22,632 bases of DNA from Euryarchaeota archaeon UBA125 (GTDB taxonomy: Archaea > Thermoplasmatota > Poseidoniia > Poseidoniales > Thalassarchaeaceae). Position 1 is the first letter of the stretch. Each line of letters begins with the position of its first letter. Where the stretch lies: contig DAPV01000059.1 in the NCBI GenBank assembly GCA_002502625.1, forward strand, positions 1-22,632. The letters run 5' to 3'. The translations under genes and the position numbers were made by a program. Shown here piece after piece: positions 15,876 through 22,632 of the stretch. The notes beneath the pieces are model-generated. The model was not told where the DNA came from, ran no database searches, and was given only the letters and a program-made list of their open reading frames with translations.

Positions 15876-16793
15876 ATGACTGTAAGTAGTGATACATCAC
15901 ACCTGTATGACGGAAAAACAGTCCGCTCAGGTGCGCCGAGTAGGAAAAAGGCTGCTGGAAAAATTACGTCTTCTACCGAGATTCCAAAGGATGCAATTCC
16001 AGAAGTAACAATTCCATCATTTGTGGAAAGTCTGTTCGGTGGACCACTTGTTCCAAAAATGAAATTCCTTCCTGCTGCGAAAAATGTGCAGAACCTACAA
16101 TTTGCTAGTGCTGGAGCAATGGTTGTTCTTGCAGTATTAACATACATTGTAACTCCTCAAGTAGGTACACCTTGGTTTGCTCTCGGCGACATGCTGGATA
16201 TCCCTGCAATAGGCACTGCACTACATGTATTGATTATCCTAGGAAGTATCATGACTGGTTTTTGGGGGATTTTCCAACGTGATGCACGATTTTTACTTGG
16301 ATCTTATGTGTTATTCATTCTAATTTCTCTAAGGTTTGCAGCTAGCACTGTTACCTTTTCAGCTGACCTTCTTCCAGACAGTGAAGGTGCTCAAAAATCA
16401 CTATTAGTTTTGTATGCAGTTTTCCTGGTGATGTACATTGAACTTAGTAATGGAGTAATTCGTTTCTCAATGCTTGATACTTCAATAAGAACAGGGGAAG
16501 TATACGTGATGAATGAGAAGAAGGTCTTGAGTCGCTATCAAGCATCTCTGATACTGACTCCTCTAATCGCTGGAACTGTTGCTTTTCTTACTCTATTCGT
16601 AAATGTAATCATACCATGGTTTATACAAGTAATAGATGATACTGCTGCTCTAAGAATGTCTGAATCTGTAGAGCTAACCAGTGTCTATGGAGTTGCGTTA
16701 GGAACTATGTTAGTATTCTTGGTTGTAGCAGGAATGTTTGCAATTAATCTCCCTCTAAGGATCCAACAATTCAGAGAAAATGCAGATGAATAA
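15876..16793 (+). CDS. Six-TM membrane protein of the MoxR/DUF58 module, family unknown
   Basis: I do not recognise the family. The 305 residues comprise a hydrophilic N-terminal region of about 80 residues, rich in Ser, Thr and Lys (SRKKAAGKITSSTEIPKDAI), then about six hydrophobic helices. The helices lie near 85-105, 112-132, 137-157, 172-190, 223-248 and 270-292. It starts 12 nt after DUF58 with a strong Shine-Dalgarno, so it is almost certainly part of the same operon. Its gene order position suggests a membrane subunit working with the DUF58 and DUF4350-like proteins; that is inference. The stop codon TAA (16791-16793) directly abuts the stop codon of the convergent aspartate kinase gene, leaving no intergenic DNA for a terminator. 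Confidence 0.85.
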   Translation: MTVSSDTSHLYDGKTVRSGAPSRKKAAGKITSSTEIPKDAIPEVTIPSFVESLFGGPLVPKMKFLPAAKNVQNLQFASAGAMVVLAVLTYIVTPQVGTPWFALGDMLDIPAIGTALHVLIILGSIMTGFWGIFQRDARFLLGSYVLFILISLRFAASTVTFSADLLPDSEGAQKSLLVLYAVFLVMYIELSNGVIRFSMLDTSIRTGEVYVMNEKKVLSRYQASLILTPLIAGTVAFLTLFVNVIIPWFIQVIDDTAALRMSESVELTSVYGVALGTMLVFLVVAGMFAINLPLRIQQFRENADE

Positions 16794-18149
16794 TCACTCT
16801 GCATCTAATAATTCAAACATATCTGTAAGGCACCCTACAGTATGAACTGCCTCACTATCAGGAATCAAAAAATGTATTCCATGTTCTGTCCCTTCTTGAT
16901 TCATTTCTTCTGGGTGACAATCTTGATTATGTAAGGAAGTAAGAAGTGTAGATCGAATTTCCTGATCAGAAGAAATTCCCTGTCCAAATAAACTTAGTAA
17001 TGCAATTGGATGACCTAAATCGATTTTAGCTTCAGAATCAAATGATAAAATTGCAGATTCTACTCTTGGAAGATCTTTCTCATCGACCAATACTCTGATA
17101 CCTGCTTGATCGGCACGGATAGACCAAATTCTAATTCTTTTTTGATGGAGAGACCTACCTAATCCAGTTAAATTTCTAGATAATTGAGAACCAGAACGAA
17201 CCCTCCAAAGAATATCAAATCGCCTTCTATGACAGACTAAAACACGAACATGAGGGCGCCCTACGGAAATAGAAGGACCAACAAATGTTCCCGGTTCATT
17301 TGGTTGGTGTAAAGGTCGAATAATGAGAGGTATTCCGGATTCAACTAACGGATCAATGGCATCAGGATGAAGAAGACGAGAAGAATAAGAGGCGATTTCT
17401 ACAGCTTCATCATAATTCAAGTAAGGAATTCTACGTCCAGGCATCCCCCATGAAGGATCTATACTTAGAACACCAGGTACATCTCTCCAAATTACTACCG
17501 AGGATGCACCAATAGCAGATGCAATACATGCTGCAGTACAATCAGAACCACTTCTTGAGAGAGTGGATAGTACATTATCTGAATCAATTCCATACCATCC
17601 AGCACATAATGGAATTATGTCATTAGGAAGTTGAATTAATTCAGTAGTTACAGATCTATCTATTCGGATAAATGGGTCACGCCCTTTTACAATAATTGGA
17701 ATTTCTTCAGCCCAAAATGATTTACAAATTACTCCACGAGCAATTAAAGCCGCTTCTAAGCAGGTAGTTGCTAATCTTTCTCCAGTTACCAATACTTCTT
17801 GTACAGCCCCGGGTGAATCTATTTCATGTAAATTAGAACTAAGAATTTGAATAGCTTCGTCAAATCTTTCTAAATTTGATGAGGTCAATATTTCGGGAGT
17901 AACCGCAGAATGATGTGTGCGTATCCAATGGACAAATGTAGGAACGTGTAATCTTCCTTCTTTTGAATCATGAATTGCATCTAAGAGACGATCAGTCACT
18001 CCAAAAAATGCAGAAATAACAACAACTGGATTTTGACCAATTTCAGAAATTCTTTCAGCGATTGCAGAAATATCTTGAGACGATTTGAGACAAGACCCAC
18101 CAAATTTCAACACACTTCTGAATGTGTCTGTGGACTCGACCATACCCAT
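16794..18149 (-). CDS. Aspartate kinase
   Basis: Phosphorylates L-aspartate, the first step to aspartate semialdehyde and thus to Lys, Met, Thr and, in archaea using ADH synthase, aromatic amino acids. The 451 residues show the N-terminal KFGGSCLKS (15-23, canonical KFGGSS), VTGERLATTCLEAAL (121-135), the catalytic loop STLSRSGSDCTAA (195-207, canonical TLGRGGSDTTA), IWRDVPGVLSIDP (220-232) and the downstream YDEAVEIASYSSRLLHP (246-262). A C-terminal region with two divergent ACT-like parts follows from about 300, normally the allosteric site. Several canonical residues are substituted (LGRGG to LSRSG), so regulation or kinetics may differ. It is the last gene of the shikimate operon, 15 nt after chorismate synthase. 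ATG 18143 is an alternative start two codons in. Confidence 0.93.
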   Translation of the reverse strand: MGMVESTDTFRSVLKFGGSCLKSSQDISAIAERISEIGQNPVVVISAFFGVTDRLLDAIHDSKEGRLHVPTFVHWIRTHHSAVTPEILTSSNLERFDEAIQILSSNLHEIDSPGAVQEVLVTGERLATTCLEAALIARGVICKSFWAEEIPIIVKGRDPFIRIDRSVTTELIQLPNDIIPLCAGWYGIDSDNVLSTLSRSGSDCTAACIASAIGASSVVIWRDVPGVLSIDPSWGMPGRRIPYLNYDEAVEIASYSSRLLHPDAIDPLVESGIPLIIRPLHQPNEPGTFVGPSISVGRPHVRVLVCHRRRFDILWRVRSGSQLSRNLTGLGRSLHQKRIRIWSIRADQAGIRVLVDEKDLPRVESAILSFDSEAKIDLGHPIALLSLFGQGISSDQEIRSTLLTSLHNQDCHPEEMNQEGTEHGIHFLIPDSEAVHTVGCLTDMFELLDAE

Positions 18150-18164
18150 CGGAAGGGGTTCTTA

Positions 18165-19244
18165 CTAAAATGGACGTGTTTTAGTCAATAGCAAGTCAGC
18201 AATCAAAAAACGAACTACTCCTTGTACAACAGGAGTCGCTCGAGGGGCAAGAACAGGGTCATGACGTCCTCCTACGACAAGAGGGCGTAATTCTCCAGAA
18301 GGAAGATGCAAAGTATTCTGAGCAGTAGGGATACTACTTGGTGGTTTGAAATGAACACTGATTCTAATATCTGATCCAGTAGTAATCCCTCCAATAGCAC
18401 CATCACCACCTTCTGATTGAATTGGAGTATTATTTTCACCAGATTCCCAAACAGAATTATGTTCACTACCTCGCATTAATGACGATTTGACACCATAACC
18501 AAATTCTACTGCACGAACAGCAGGAATACCAAACAATCCTTTTGACAAAGCAGGTTCTATTCCGTCGAACCATGGATCTCCAATTCCGATTGGTAACCCT
18601 CTGACAATAACATCAACTCGGCTACCAAGACTATCTTTCTCTTTACGAAGAAGTTCAATTCGGTCAACAAATCGATCAGCAGCAACAGGATCCATACAAT
18701 TTAATCGGGACATATTTTCAGTAATAGATGACGAAAGAAGAACTGATAAATCATCAGTCTCGTCATCACCTAAAGCAGACATATGGGAAAATACTGAGCA
18801 GTCAGCAGAGTCTAAAATAGGACTGACTACAGAACCAGCAGCGACTAGACCCCAAGTAAGTCTTCCAGAATGGCTGCCTCCTCCACGTGGATCTGCTTTA
18901 CCACCAGTTCGATATTGTTCAACTAAATCTGCATGTCCAGGACGAGGATGGTCTGGAAGAAATTCATAATCTGAACTCCGAACATCTGAATTCTCTGCAA
19001 ACAAAACCAAAGGCCATCCTGTTGAATACCCTTCATGAACTCCGCTGAGAACCCTTGGAATATCAGATTCACTCCGCTGTGATAGCCCTTTTCTACCTGG
19101 TTTTCTTCTTTCAAGGTCACGTTCTATAGATTTTAAATCGATAGGAATTCCAGGTTGTAAACCTTCAATTAAGACTCCTACTCCAGTAGCGTGGCTTTCA
19201 CCAAAAAGAACTAGAGAGAGTGACTCACCAAGGCGCATGCCCAT
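18165..19244 (-). CDS. aroC: Chorismate synthase
   Basis: Converts EPSP to chorismate with reduced FMN, the last common step of aromatic biosynthesis. The 359 residues carry the family signatures: FGESHATGVGVLIEGLQPG (14-32) with His18, RRKPGRKG (46-53), DHPRPGHADL (98-107) with His104 and RGGGSHSGRLT (120-130). Further on are the GGDGAIGGITTG loop and a C-terminal GGRHDPVLAPRATPVVQGV. The central RxSAREx motif of other chorismate synthases is changed to HSGRLT, a mild divergence. Length is normal for the family. A GAGGGG ribosome site lies just before ATG 19244 (the mRNA reads GAGTGAGGGGATTTTATG), 9 nt after the shikimate kinase stop. It is cytosolic and transcribed with the shikimate kinase gene. 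Confidence 0.95.
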   Translation of the reverse strand: MGMRLGESLSLVLFGESHATGVGVLIEGLQPGIPIDLKSIERDLERRKPGRKGLSQRSESDIPRVLSGVHEGYSTGWPLVLFAENSDVRSSDYEFLPDHPRPGHADLVEQYRTGGKADPRGGGSHSGRLTWGLVAAGSVVSPILDSADCSVFSHMSALGDDETDDLSVLLSSSITENMSRLNCMDPVAADRFVDRIELLRKEKDSLGSRVDVIVRGLPIGIGDPWFDGIEPALSKGLFGIPAVRAVEFGYGVKSSLMRGSEHNSVWESGENNTPIQSEGGDGAIGGITTGSDIRISVHFKPPSSIPTAQNTLHLPSGELRPLVVGGRHDPVLAPRATPVVQGVVRFLIADLLLTKTRPF

Positions 19245-19253
19245 AAAATCCCC

Positions 19254-20105
19254 TCACTCTGTACGAATTGCTGTCTCAAAAACAGAGAGGCCTCTTCCGC
19301 TTAAAGAATCTAAAATTCGATCTATCGCAGCTTCATTGACGGAGGGTATCATGAAAACAATCGAAGGACCTGATCCTGAAATACCGGCACAACGAGCGCC
19401 CCAAACATGAAGATCGTTACAAATTTTCCTTCCAATTTGATCAGCAGTTGAAAGTGCTACACCTCTTCCATTTTCGGTCATTGCATTGTCTAATGCACCT
19501 TGTTGAATAGCCATCAATGATTTCTGGAAATGCATTTGTGCTCTAGTAAATGATTGGGGATCTATTTCTACAGTTCTTTCTCCCCTCTCAACAACGAAAA
19601 CTGCCCATTCTTCAGGTTCAGGCCATAGTCCTTCTAATGCAATTCCTTGATCAACGGGCACTTGAGGATTTACTACTTTCCAACCTGGAGTAACTGCTGC
19701 CCATGTATCATCTACTGAACCAGTAACTGTACATCCAGCAGCAATTTGAGCACGAACGGCTAAATCAACAACTTGAAAAATTTCTAGAGAAGTATCGGTA
19801 GCATCTGCAAGAGCCAAGATAGCAGCAGCAGCAACAGCAGAACTTGACTTGAGGCCCATCCCCCTAGGAACTTCTGAACGAACCATCCAATGAAATTCTT
19901 CACCAAAAGGAAGACCTGCTTCTGTCCACGTATTTCTTACAGCATCTAATAAGCCATGAGGATCGACAATTTCTTGTCTATCAGGGTTATCTCTTATCAT
20001 TACTTTAGCAGGTAAATCAAGTGACAGAGATGCACCGTAACCTGCACCTAAAGCATGTAGTAGAGAACATGATCCATAGGCTGTACCTCGACCTAAAACT
20101 GCCAT
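19254..20105 (-). CDS. Archaeal shikimate kinase (GHMP kinase fold)
   Basis: Phosphorylates shikimate to shikimate 3-phosphate. The protein (283 residues) belongs to the GHMP superfamily used by archaea instead of bacterial AroK. It has an N-terminal GxGTAYGS region with LLHALGAGYGASLSLDL (15-31), the ATP-binding loop PRGMGLKSSSAVAAAA (80-95), and a C-terminal ARCAGISGSGPSIVF motif typical of this fold. Length and motif order match archaeal shikimate kinase rather than homoserine or mevalonate kinase, and the operon context (type II DHQ synthase upstream, chorismate synthase downstream) supports this. The ATG at 20105 is fixed by AAGGAGGT 6 nt upstream, inside the last codons of the DHQ synthase gene; the gap between these genes is 2 nt. 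Confidence 0.93.
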   Translation of the reverse strand: MAVLGRGTAYGSCSLLHALGAGYGASLSLDLPAKVMIRDNPDRQEIVDPHGLLDAVRNTWTEAGLPFGEEFHWMVRSEVPRGMGLKSSSAVAAAAILALADATDTSLEIFQVVDLAVRAQIAAGCTVTGSVDDTWAAVTPGWKVVNPQVPVDQGIALEGLWPEPEEWAVFVVERGERTVEIDPQSFTRAQMHFQKSLMAIQQGALDNAMTENGRGVALSTADQIGRKICNDLHVWGARCAGISGSGPSIVFMIPSVNEAAIDRILDSLSGRGLSVFETAIRTE

Positions 20106-20107
20106 AA

Positions 20108-21043
20108 TCAGACCTCCTTGGCCATCGAAGGAACGCCCTTACCCATATGTCTAGCGCTTCCAAGAGTCATTGCCAATACTTTTTCACCAACTTTTAGAGA
20201 AGTTACATCGATTGATGTTCCTGAAGAAGTTAGTAAACGAACTGTCTCTGCTTGTTGGAGAAGAATTTGTCCATTTATCCCATTATCTGAACTAAATCGA
20301 ATCATGAGAAACGGTCGATGTTCAATTTTTACCCTTCCAACTGAACATGAACGAAGTTGCCCATTTACTGAAATTATTGAGACTGACATTCCGGAATGTA
20401 ATTCTTCAAGATATTGTGTATTTTTATCGTCCGATAACACATAAGCATGTATTGCTCCAGCATTTACTCGAAAAGGCCTGGTAGGTACGTGTGGATTCTC
20501 GTTTACCTCGGCCTGAACCAATACCATACAAGAGGAAAATGAACCAATACAAAGACCCTCATCAGGTTTCATGCGCTCAATTAAATCAATACAGACTCGC
20601 TCACCAATTCCACCATCTTCTATTGAATCAATAGTAACCTCAATCATTTCTAAATTTGAATTCGGAACTAATCTCTCATCTCTTTTAGATCGCAATAATT
20701 GTGCTTTGGACCACATGTCCTCATCACAAGGAAGTAGTAGGGCATCTACGCCAATTTCTAATGCAAATATTGCTCCCTGAATATCCTCAATACGATTTAT
20801 TTCAGCACATATTCGAGTACCTGTGCCTGACGCATCTGCAATCAAATTCTCTAAAGGAATCATAGTCCAATCTGGACAATAGACTTGAATCCACTCAACC
20901 ATGCCCAATAAACTTCGAATTGACTCACGATCAGAATTATCAGAAATATCTTTGCGAACAACACCATCCGAATTTTCTGAAAGGATTCTGTCCGAAACAA
21001 ATGGGAATTCAGGTGGATTTTTTTCCTCTGACCATATCTCCAT
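20108..21043 (-). CDS. 3-dehydroquinate synthase, type II (archaeal AroB')
   Basis: NAD-dependent enzyme that converts 2-amino-3,7-dideoxy-D-threo-hept-6-ulosonate to 3-dehydroquinate in the archaeal shikimate route. The 311 residues contain the family hallmark GLCIGSFSSCMVLVQAEV (163-180) and TRPFRVNAGAIHAYVL (188-203), then IEHRPFLMIRF (240-250), ILLQQAETVRLL (260-271) and the C-terminal KVLAMTLGSARHMGKGV (288-304). It is shorter than many methanogen homologues, mainly in the N-terminal half. Its gene directly follows ADH synthase, the preceding enzyme of the same route, with a 14-nt gap. GGGTGCGAAT just upstream of ATG 21043 is a modest ribosome site. Cytosolic. Confidence 0.95.
   Translation of the reverse strand: MEIWSEEKNPPEFPFVSDRILSENSDGVVRKDISDNSDRESIRSLLGMVEWIQVYCPDWTMIPLENLIADASGTGTRICAEINRIEDIQGAIFALEIGVDALLLPCDEDMWSKAQLLRSKRDERLVPNSNLEMIEVTIDSIEDGGIGERVCIDLIERMKPDEGLCIGSFSSCMVLVQAEVNENPHVPTRPFRVNAGAIHAYVLSDDKNTQYLEELHSGMSVSIISVNGQLRSCSVGRVKIEHRPFLMIRFSSDNGINGQILLQQAETVRLLTSSGTSIDVTSLKVGEKVLAMTLGSARHMGKGVPSMAKEV
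20112..20119 (-). promoter_or_regulatory. Strong ribosome binding site for shikimate kinase
   Basis: Minus-strand AAGGAGGT lies 6 nt before ATG 20105 and within the coding end of the DHQ synthase II gene, fixing this start. Confidence 0.75.
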
Positions 21044-21057
21044 ATTCGCACCCTAGA

Positions 21058-21897
21058 TTAATATCGATTTTGTACTAGAAATTCTTCAAGATCTTCAGCA
21101 TGTAAAATTCTCAAAGCTTCATTTACACCAAGGCCGCCATGTACAATAGAACGTAGGGCTAACAACCTATGCAAGGGATTGTCTGAGCCAAAAATCTGAC
21201 GACCCATACATACACCAGAACCACCTGCATTTATTGATTTTGAAACTATTTCAAGAGTATCTGAGAATGATGAACCGGTACCACCTGCAATAAGTACAGG
21301 AATTGGAACAGCAGAAGTTACCTTCTGAAATGATTCAATAGATCCTGTCCATGGTACCTTCACAACATTACATCCCAATTCAAAAGCCACCCGTGCAGCA
21401 TGTGCTACACCTTTTGTTTCATCCTCTGGATCAAGAATTAAATTTGGGCCTCTCGGGTAAACCATTCCCAAGGTTGGAACATCATTAGTCCAAGAATCAG
21501 AAGTAATTTGCCCCATATCATAGAGCATTTCGGGCTCAGCATCATCGCCAAGATTTACTTGTGCTGAAACAGCAACTGCCCCTCTAGAAATCACTTCTTT
21601 GACATCACCAATAGTCACTTTAGACTGTGAATTTGGACCACCATGAACTGTTGATGCAGAAAGATGACACACAAATCGATCCCAAGATGTTCGCCTATAT
21701 TGATGGGTTAAGACGCCTTTCTGCAAAACTATTGCATCAGCACGTCCTTTTATTGCAAAATCCACCACTAAATCCGTTTTATCTAATCCATATTCTGGAT
21801 ATCCAGATAACCCATGGTCCATCGGAATCCATACTCCTCGACCTCTAGGAAGAAGCTTAGAAAGAACGTCGGAACAACTGTTACTGGGTTCGTTCAT
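21058..21897 (-). CDS. 2-amino-3,7-dideoxy-D-threo-hept-6-ulosonate (ADH) synthase, archaeal AroA'
   Basis: Class I aldolase-fold enzyme that joins L-aspartate semialdehyde to a 6-deoxy-5-ketofructose-phosphate-derived unit, starting aromatic biosynthesis in archaea that lack DAHP synthase. The 279 residues from ATG 21897 have MDHGLSGYP (26-34) with Asp27, LGMVYPRGP (143-151) with Tyr147, and VVKVPWTGS (178-186) where Lys180 is the Schiff-base lysine. These match the Asp/Tyr/Lys set known for MJ0400. IAGGTGSSFSDTLE and GVCMGRQIFGSDNP form the phosphate-binding end of the barrel. A longer frame begins with TTG at 21915; ATG 21897 is preferred and has GGGAAGG just upstream. It overlaps the HTH regulator gene by 17 nt. 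The close relative fructose-bisphosphate aldolase class I is less likely here because DHQ synthase II is adjacent. Confidence 0.93.
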   Translation of the reverse strand: MNEPSNSCSDVLSKLLPRGRGVWIPMDHGLSGYPEYGLDKTDLVVDFAIKGRADAIVLQKGVLTHQYRRTSWDRFVCHLSASTVHGGPNSQSKVTIGDVKEVISRGAVAVSAQVNLGDDAEPEMLYDMGQITSDSWTNDVPTLGMVYPRGPNLILDPEDETKGVAHAARVAFELGCNVVKVPWTGSIESFQKVTSAVPIPVLIAGGTGSSFSDTLEIVSKSINAGGSGVCMGRQIFGSDNPLHRLLALRSIVHGGLGVNEALRILHAEDLEEFLVQNRY

Positions 21898-22630
21898 GGC
21901 CTTCCCAAGAGTCAAGCACTATTGAGTTCTCGTCCTCATCCTCTAATGATGAATCTTGAGATTCAAGCCAATGAGGCAAGGCGCTGATATATGTGCCTAT
22001 GATATTCGACTCTGCATGAACTAAATGCTCAGCAATAGTAGACCTACTAAGATTAGAACGGATGGCAATATCTTCTAATTTACAACCCCTAGGTGCATTA
22101 TACCAACCTAAATCAAAAGCAATTTTGAGAATTTCTTGTTGTCGTTTTGTAATTAGACCCGGCGCTAAATCTTCAGGTTGAACACCACCTGCTGAAATTC
22201 TATCGGGCCTAAGGAATGTGACTAATCTATCCTTCTTTGCTTTTACAGCACTTCTACTTCCTCTAATGATATAGGTAAAACCACTGGAATCCAAACGAGT
22301 ACCTGGCCTAATAATGCAAGATATTGAGTTCAACATTAATTTGGCGAATGATTCAATCATTGAAATAATCAAAACATAGGCATCATCGGAGGAAGAGGGT
22401 TCAGCCAGAACTTCTCTAACAATAAACATCGAATTTCTTTGAACATCATCTAAAGAACGATTAGGTTTCAATTCTAATCTAGCTGAGACTACTAAACTGT
22501 TCGATGTTTGTTCTAAAACACCTAAAATTGTCGCACTTTTACAATTTTCCAGAATAGGGGCTAATAGAGGTTGAAGCCTGAGACGATCTCTGCGCCAGAA
22601 AAAGGTAACATCTCTAAGCCCAGATACCAT
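21881..22630 (-). CDS. HTH_10 (bacterio-opsin-activator-type) transcriptional regulator
   Basis: Predicted archaeal DNA-binding regulator. The 249 visible residues start at ATG 22630, two bases from the window edge, so the true start may lie beyond it. The N-terminal part (1-150) is an alpha/beta region without a motif I can name. Residues 159-213 form the helix-turn-helix: LITKRQQEILKIAFDLGWYN, then KLEDIAIRSNLSRSTIAEHL and HAESNIIGTYI, the familiar HTH_10 layout. An acidic tail of about 30 residues ends the protein. It is the first visible gene of the shikimate operon and overlaps the ADH synthase gene by 17 nt, so it may act on this operon or on itself; that is inference. No ligand or partner is evident. 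Confidence 0.85.
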   Translation of the reverse strand: MVSGLRDVTFFWRRDRLRLQPLLAPILENCKSATILGVLEQTSNSLVVSARLELKPNRSLDDVQRNSMFIVREVLAEPSSSDDAYVLIISMIESFAKLMLNSISCIIRPGTRLDSSGFTYIIRGSRSAVKAKKDRLVTFLRPDRISAGGVQPEDLAPGLITKRQQEILKIAFDLGWYNAPRGCKLEDIAIRSNLSRSTIAEHLVHAESNIIGTYISALPHWLESQDSSLEDEDENSIVLDSWEGHERTQ

Positions 22631-22632
22631 AT

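Noticed and set aside
18143..19244. Both aspartate kinase and chorismate synthase begin Met-Gly-Met
   Set aside because: Most likely coincidence; the following residues and upstream sequences differ.
21058..21915. Class I fructose-bisphosphate aldolase
   Set aside because: The catalytic fold is shared, but linkage to DHQ synthase II and shikimate kinase favours ADH synthase; the TTG start at 21915 was also set aside for ATG 21897.

Overview
The window reads as a contiguous piece of an archaeal chromosome, most likely from a planktonic Marine Group II euryarchaeon (Candidatus Poseidoniales) or a close relative. Archaeal signs are the archaeal-type shikimate enzymes (ADH synthase, type II dehydroquinate synthase, GHMP-fold shikimate kinase), a bacterio-opsin-activator-type HTH regulator, GGTGAT-like ribosome binding sites, TATA-like boxes and a C-terminal PGF motif resembling archaeosortase substrates. 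The family assignments rest on motifs I can read. The taxonomic placement is inference. I see no rRNA, tRNA, CRISPR array, insertion sequence or prophage.

Left region (1-2294): an edge fragment, a minus-strand 10-TM putative heavy-metal/manganese exporter (ArsP_2 type), and a divergently transcribed XdhC-family molybdenum-enzyme maturation protein. The 38 nt between these two genes and the first bases of xdhC carry a 22-bp dyad that could be an operator. Next comes a very large minus-strand gene (2278-6108) for a 1276-residue protein with dozens of hydrophobic segments. I cannot assign it to a family; it appears to be transcribed leaderless from a TATA box.

Centre-left (6246-11602): a plus-strand operon of small [2Fe-2S], large Mo and medium FAD subunits of a xanthine-oxidase-family molybdenum hydroxylase. 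The medium subunit keeps the Cys-rich insertion that in 4-hydroxybenzoyl-CoA reductase holds an extra [4Fe-4S] cluster, so the complex looks HBCR-like rather than an ordinary xanthine or CO dehydrogenase. The XdhC protein about 4 kb away probably matures it. A secreted protein with a PGF-CTERM-like tail follows 2 nt later.

Centre-right (11731-16793): a plus-strand module of a DUF4350-like membrane protein, a MoxR AAA+ ATPase with an unusual Pro/Ala-rich N-terminus, a DUF58 protein and a six-TM membrane protein. It resembles MoxR-DUF58 chaperone/assembly modules, but the client is unknown.

Right region (16794-22632, all minus strand, transcribed right to left): HTH_10 regulator, ADH synthase (AroA'), 3-dehydroquinate synthase II (AroB'), shikimate kinase, chorismate synthase and aspartate kinase, tightly packed. 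Aspartate kinase commits aspartate toward aspartate semialdehyde, which is the substrate of ADH synthase, so the operon joins precursor supply to the aromatic pathway. Dehydroquinate dehydratase, shikimate dehydrogenase and EPSP synthase are not in the window. All intergenic gaps are under 300 nt.
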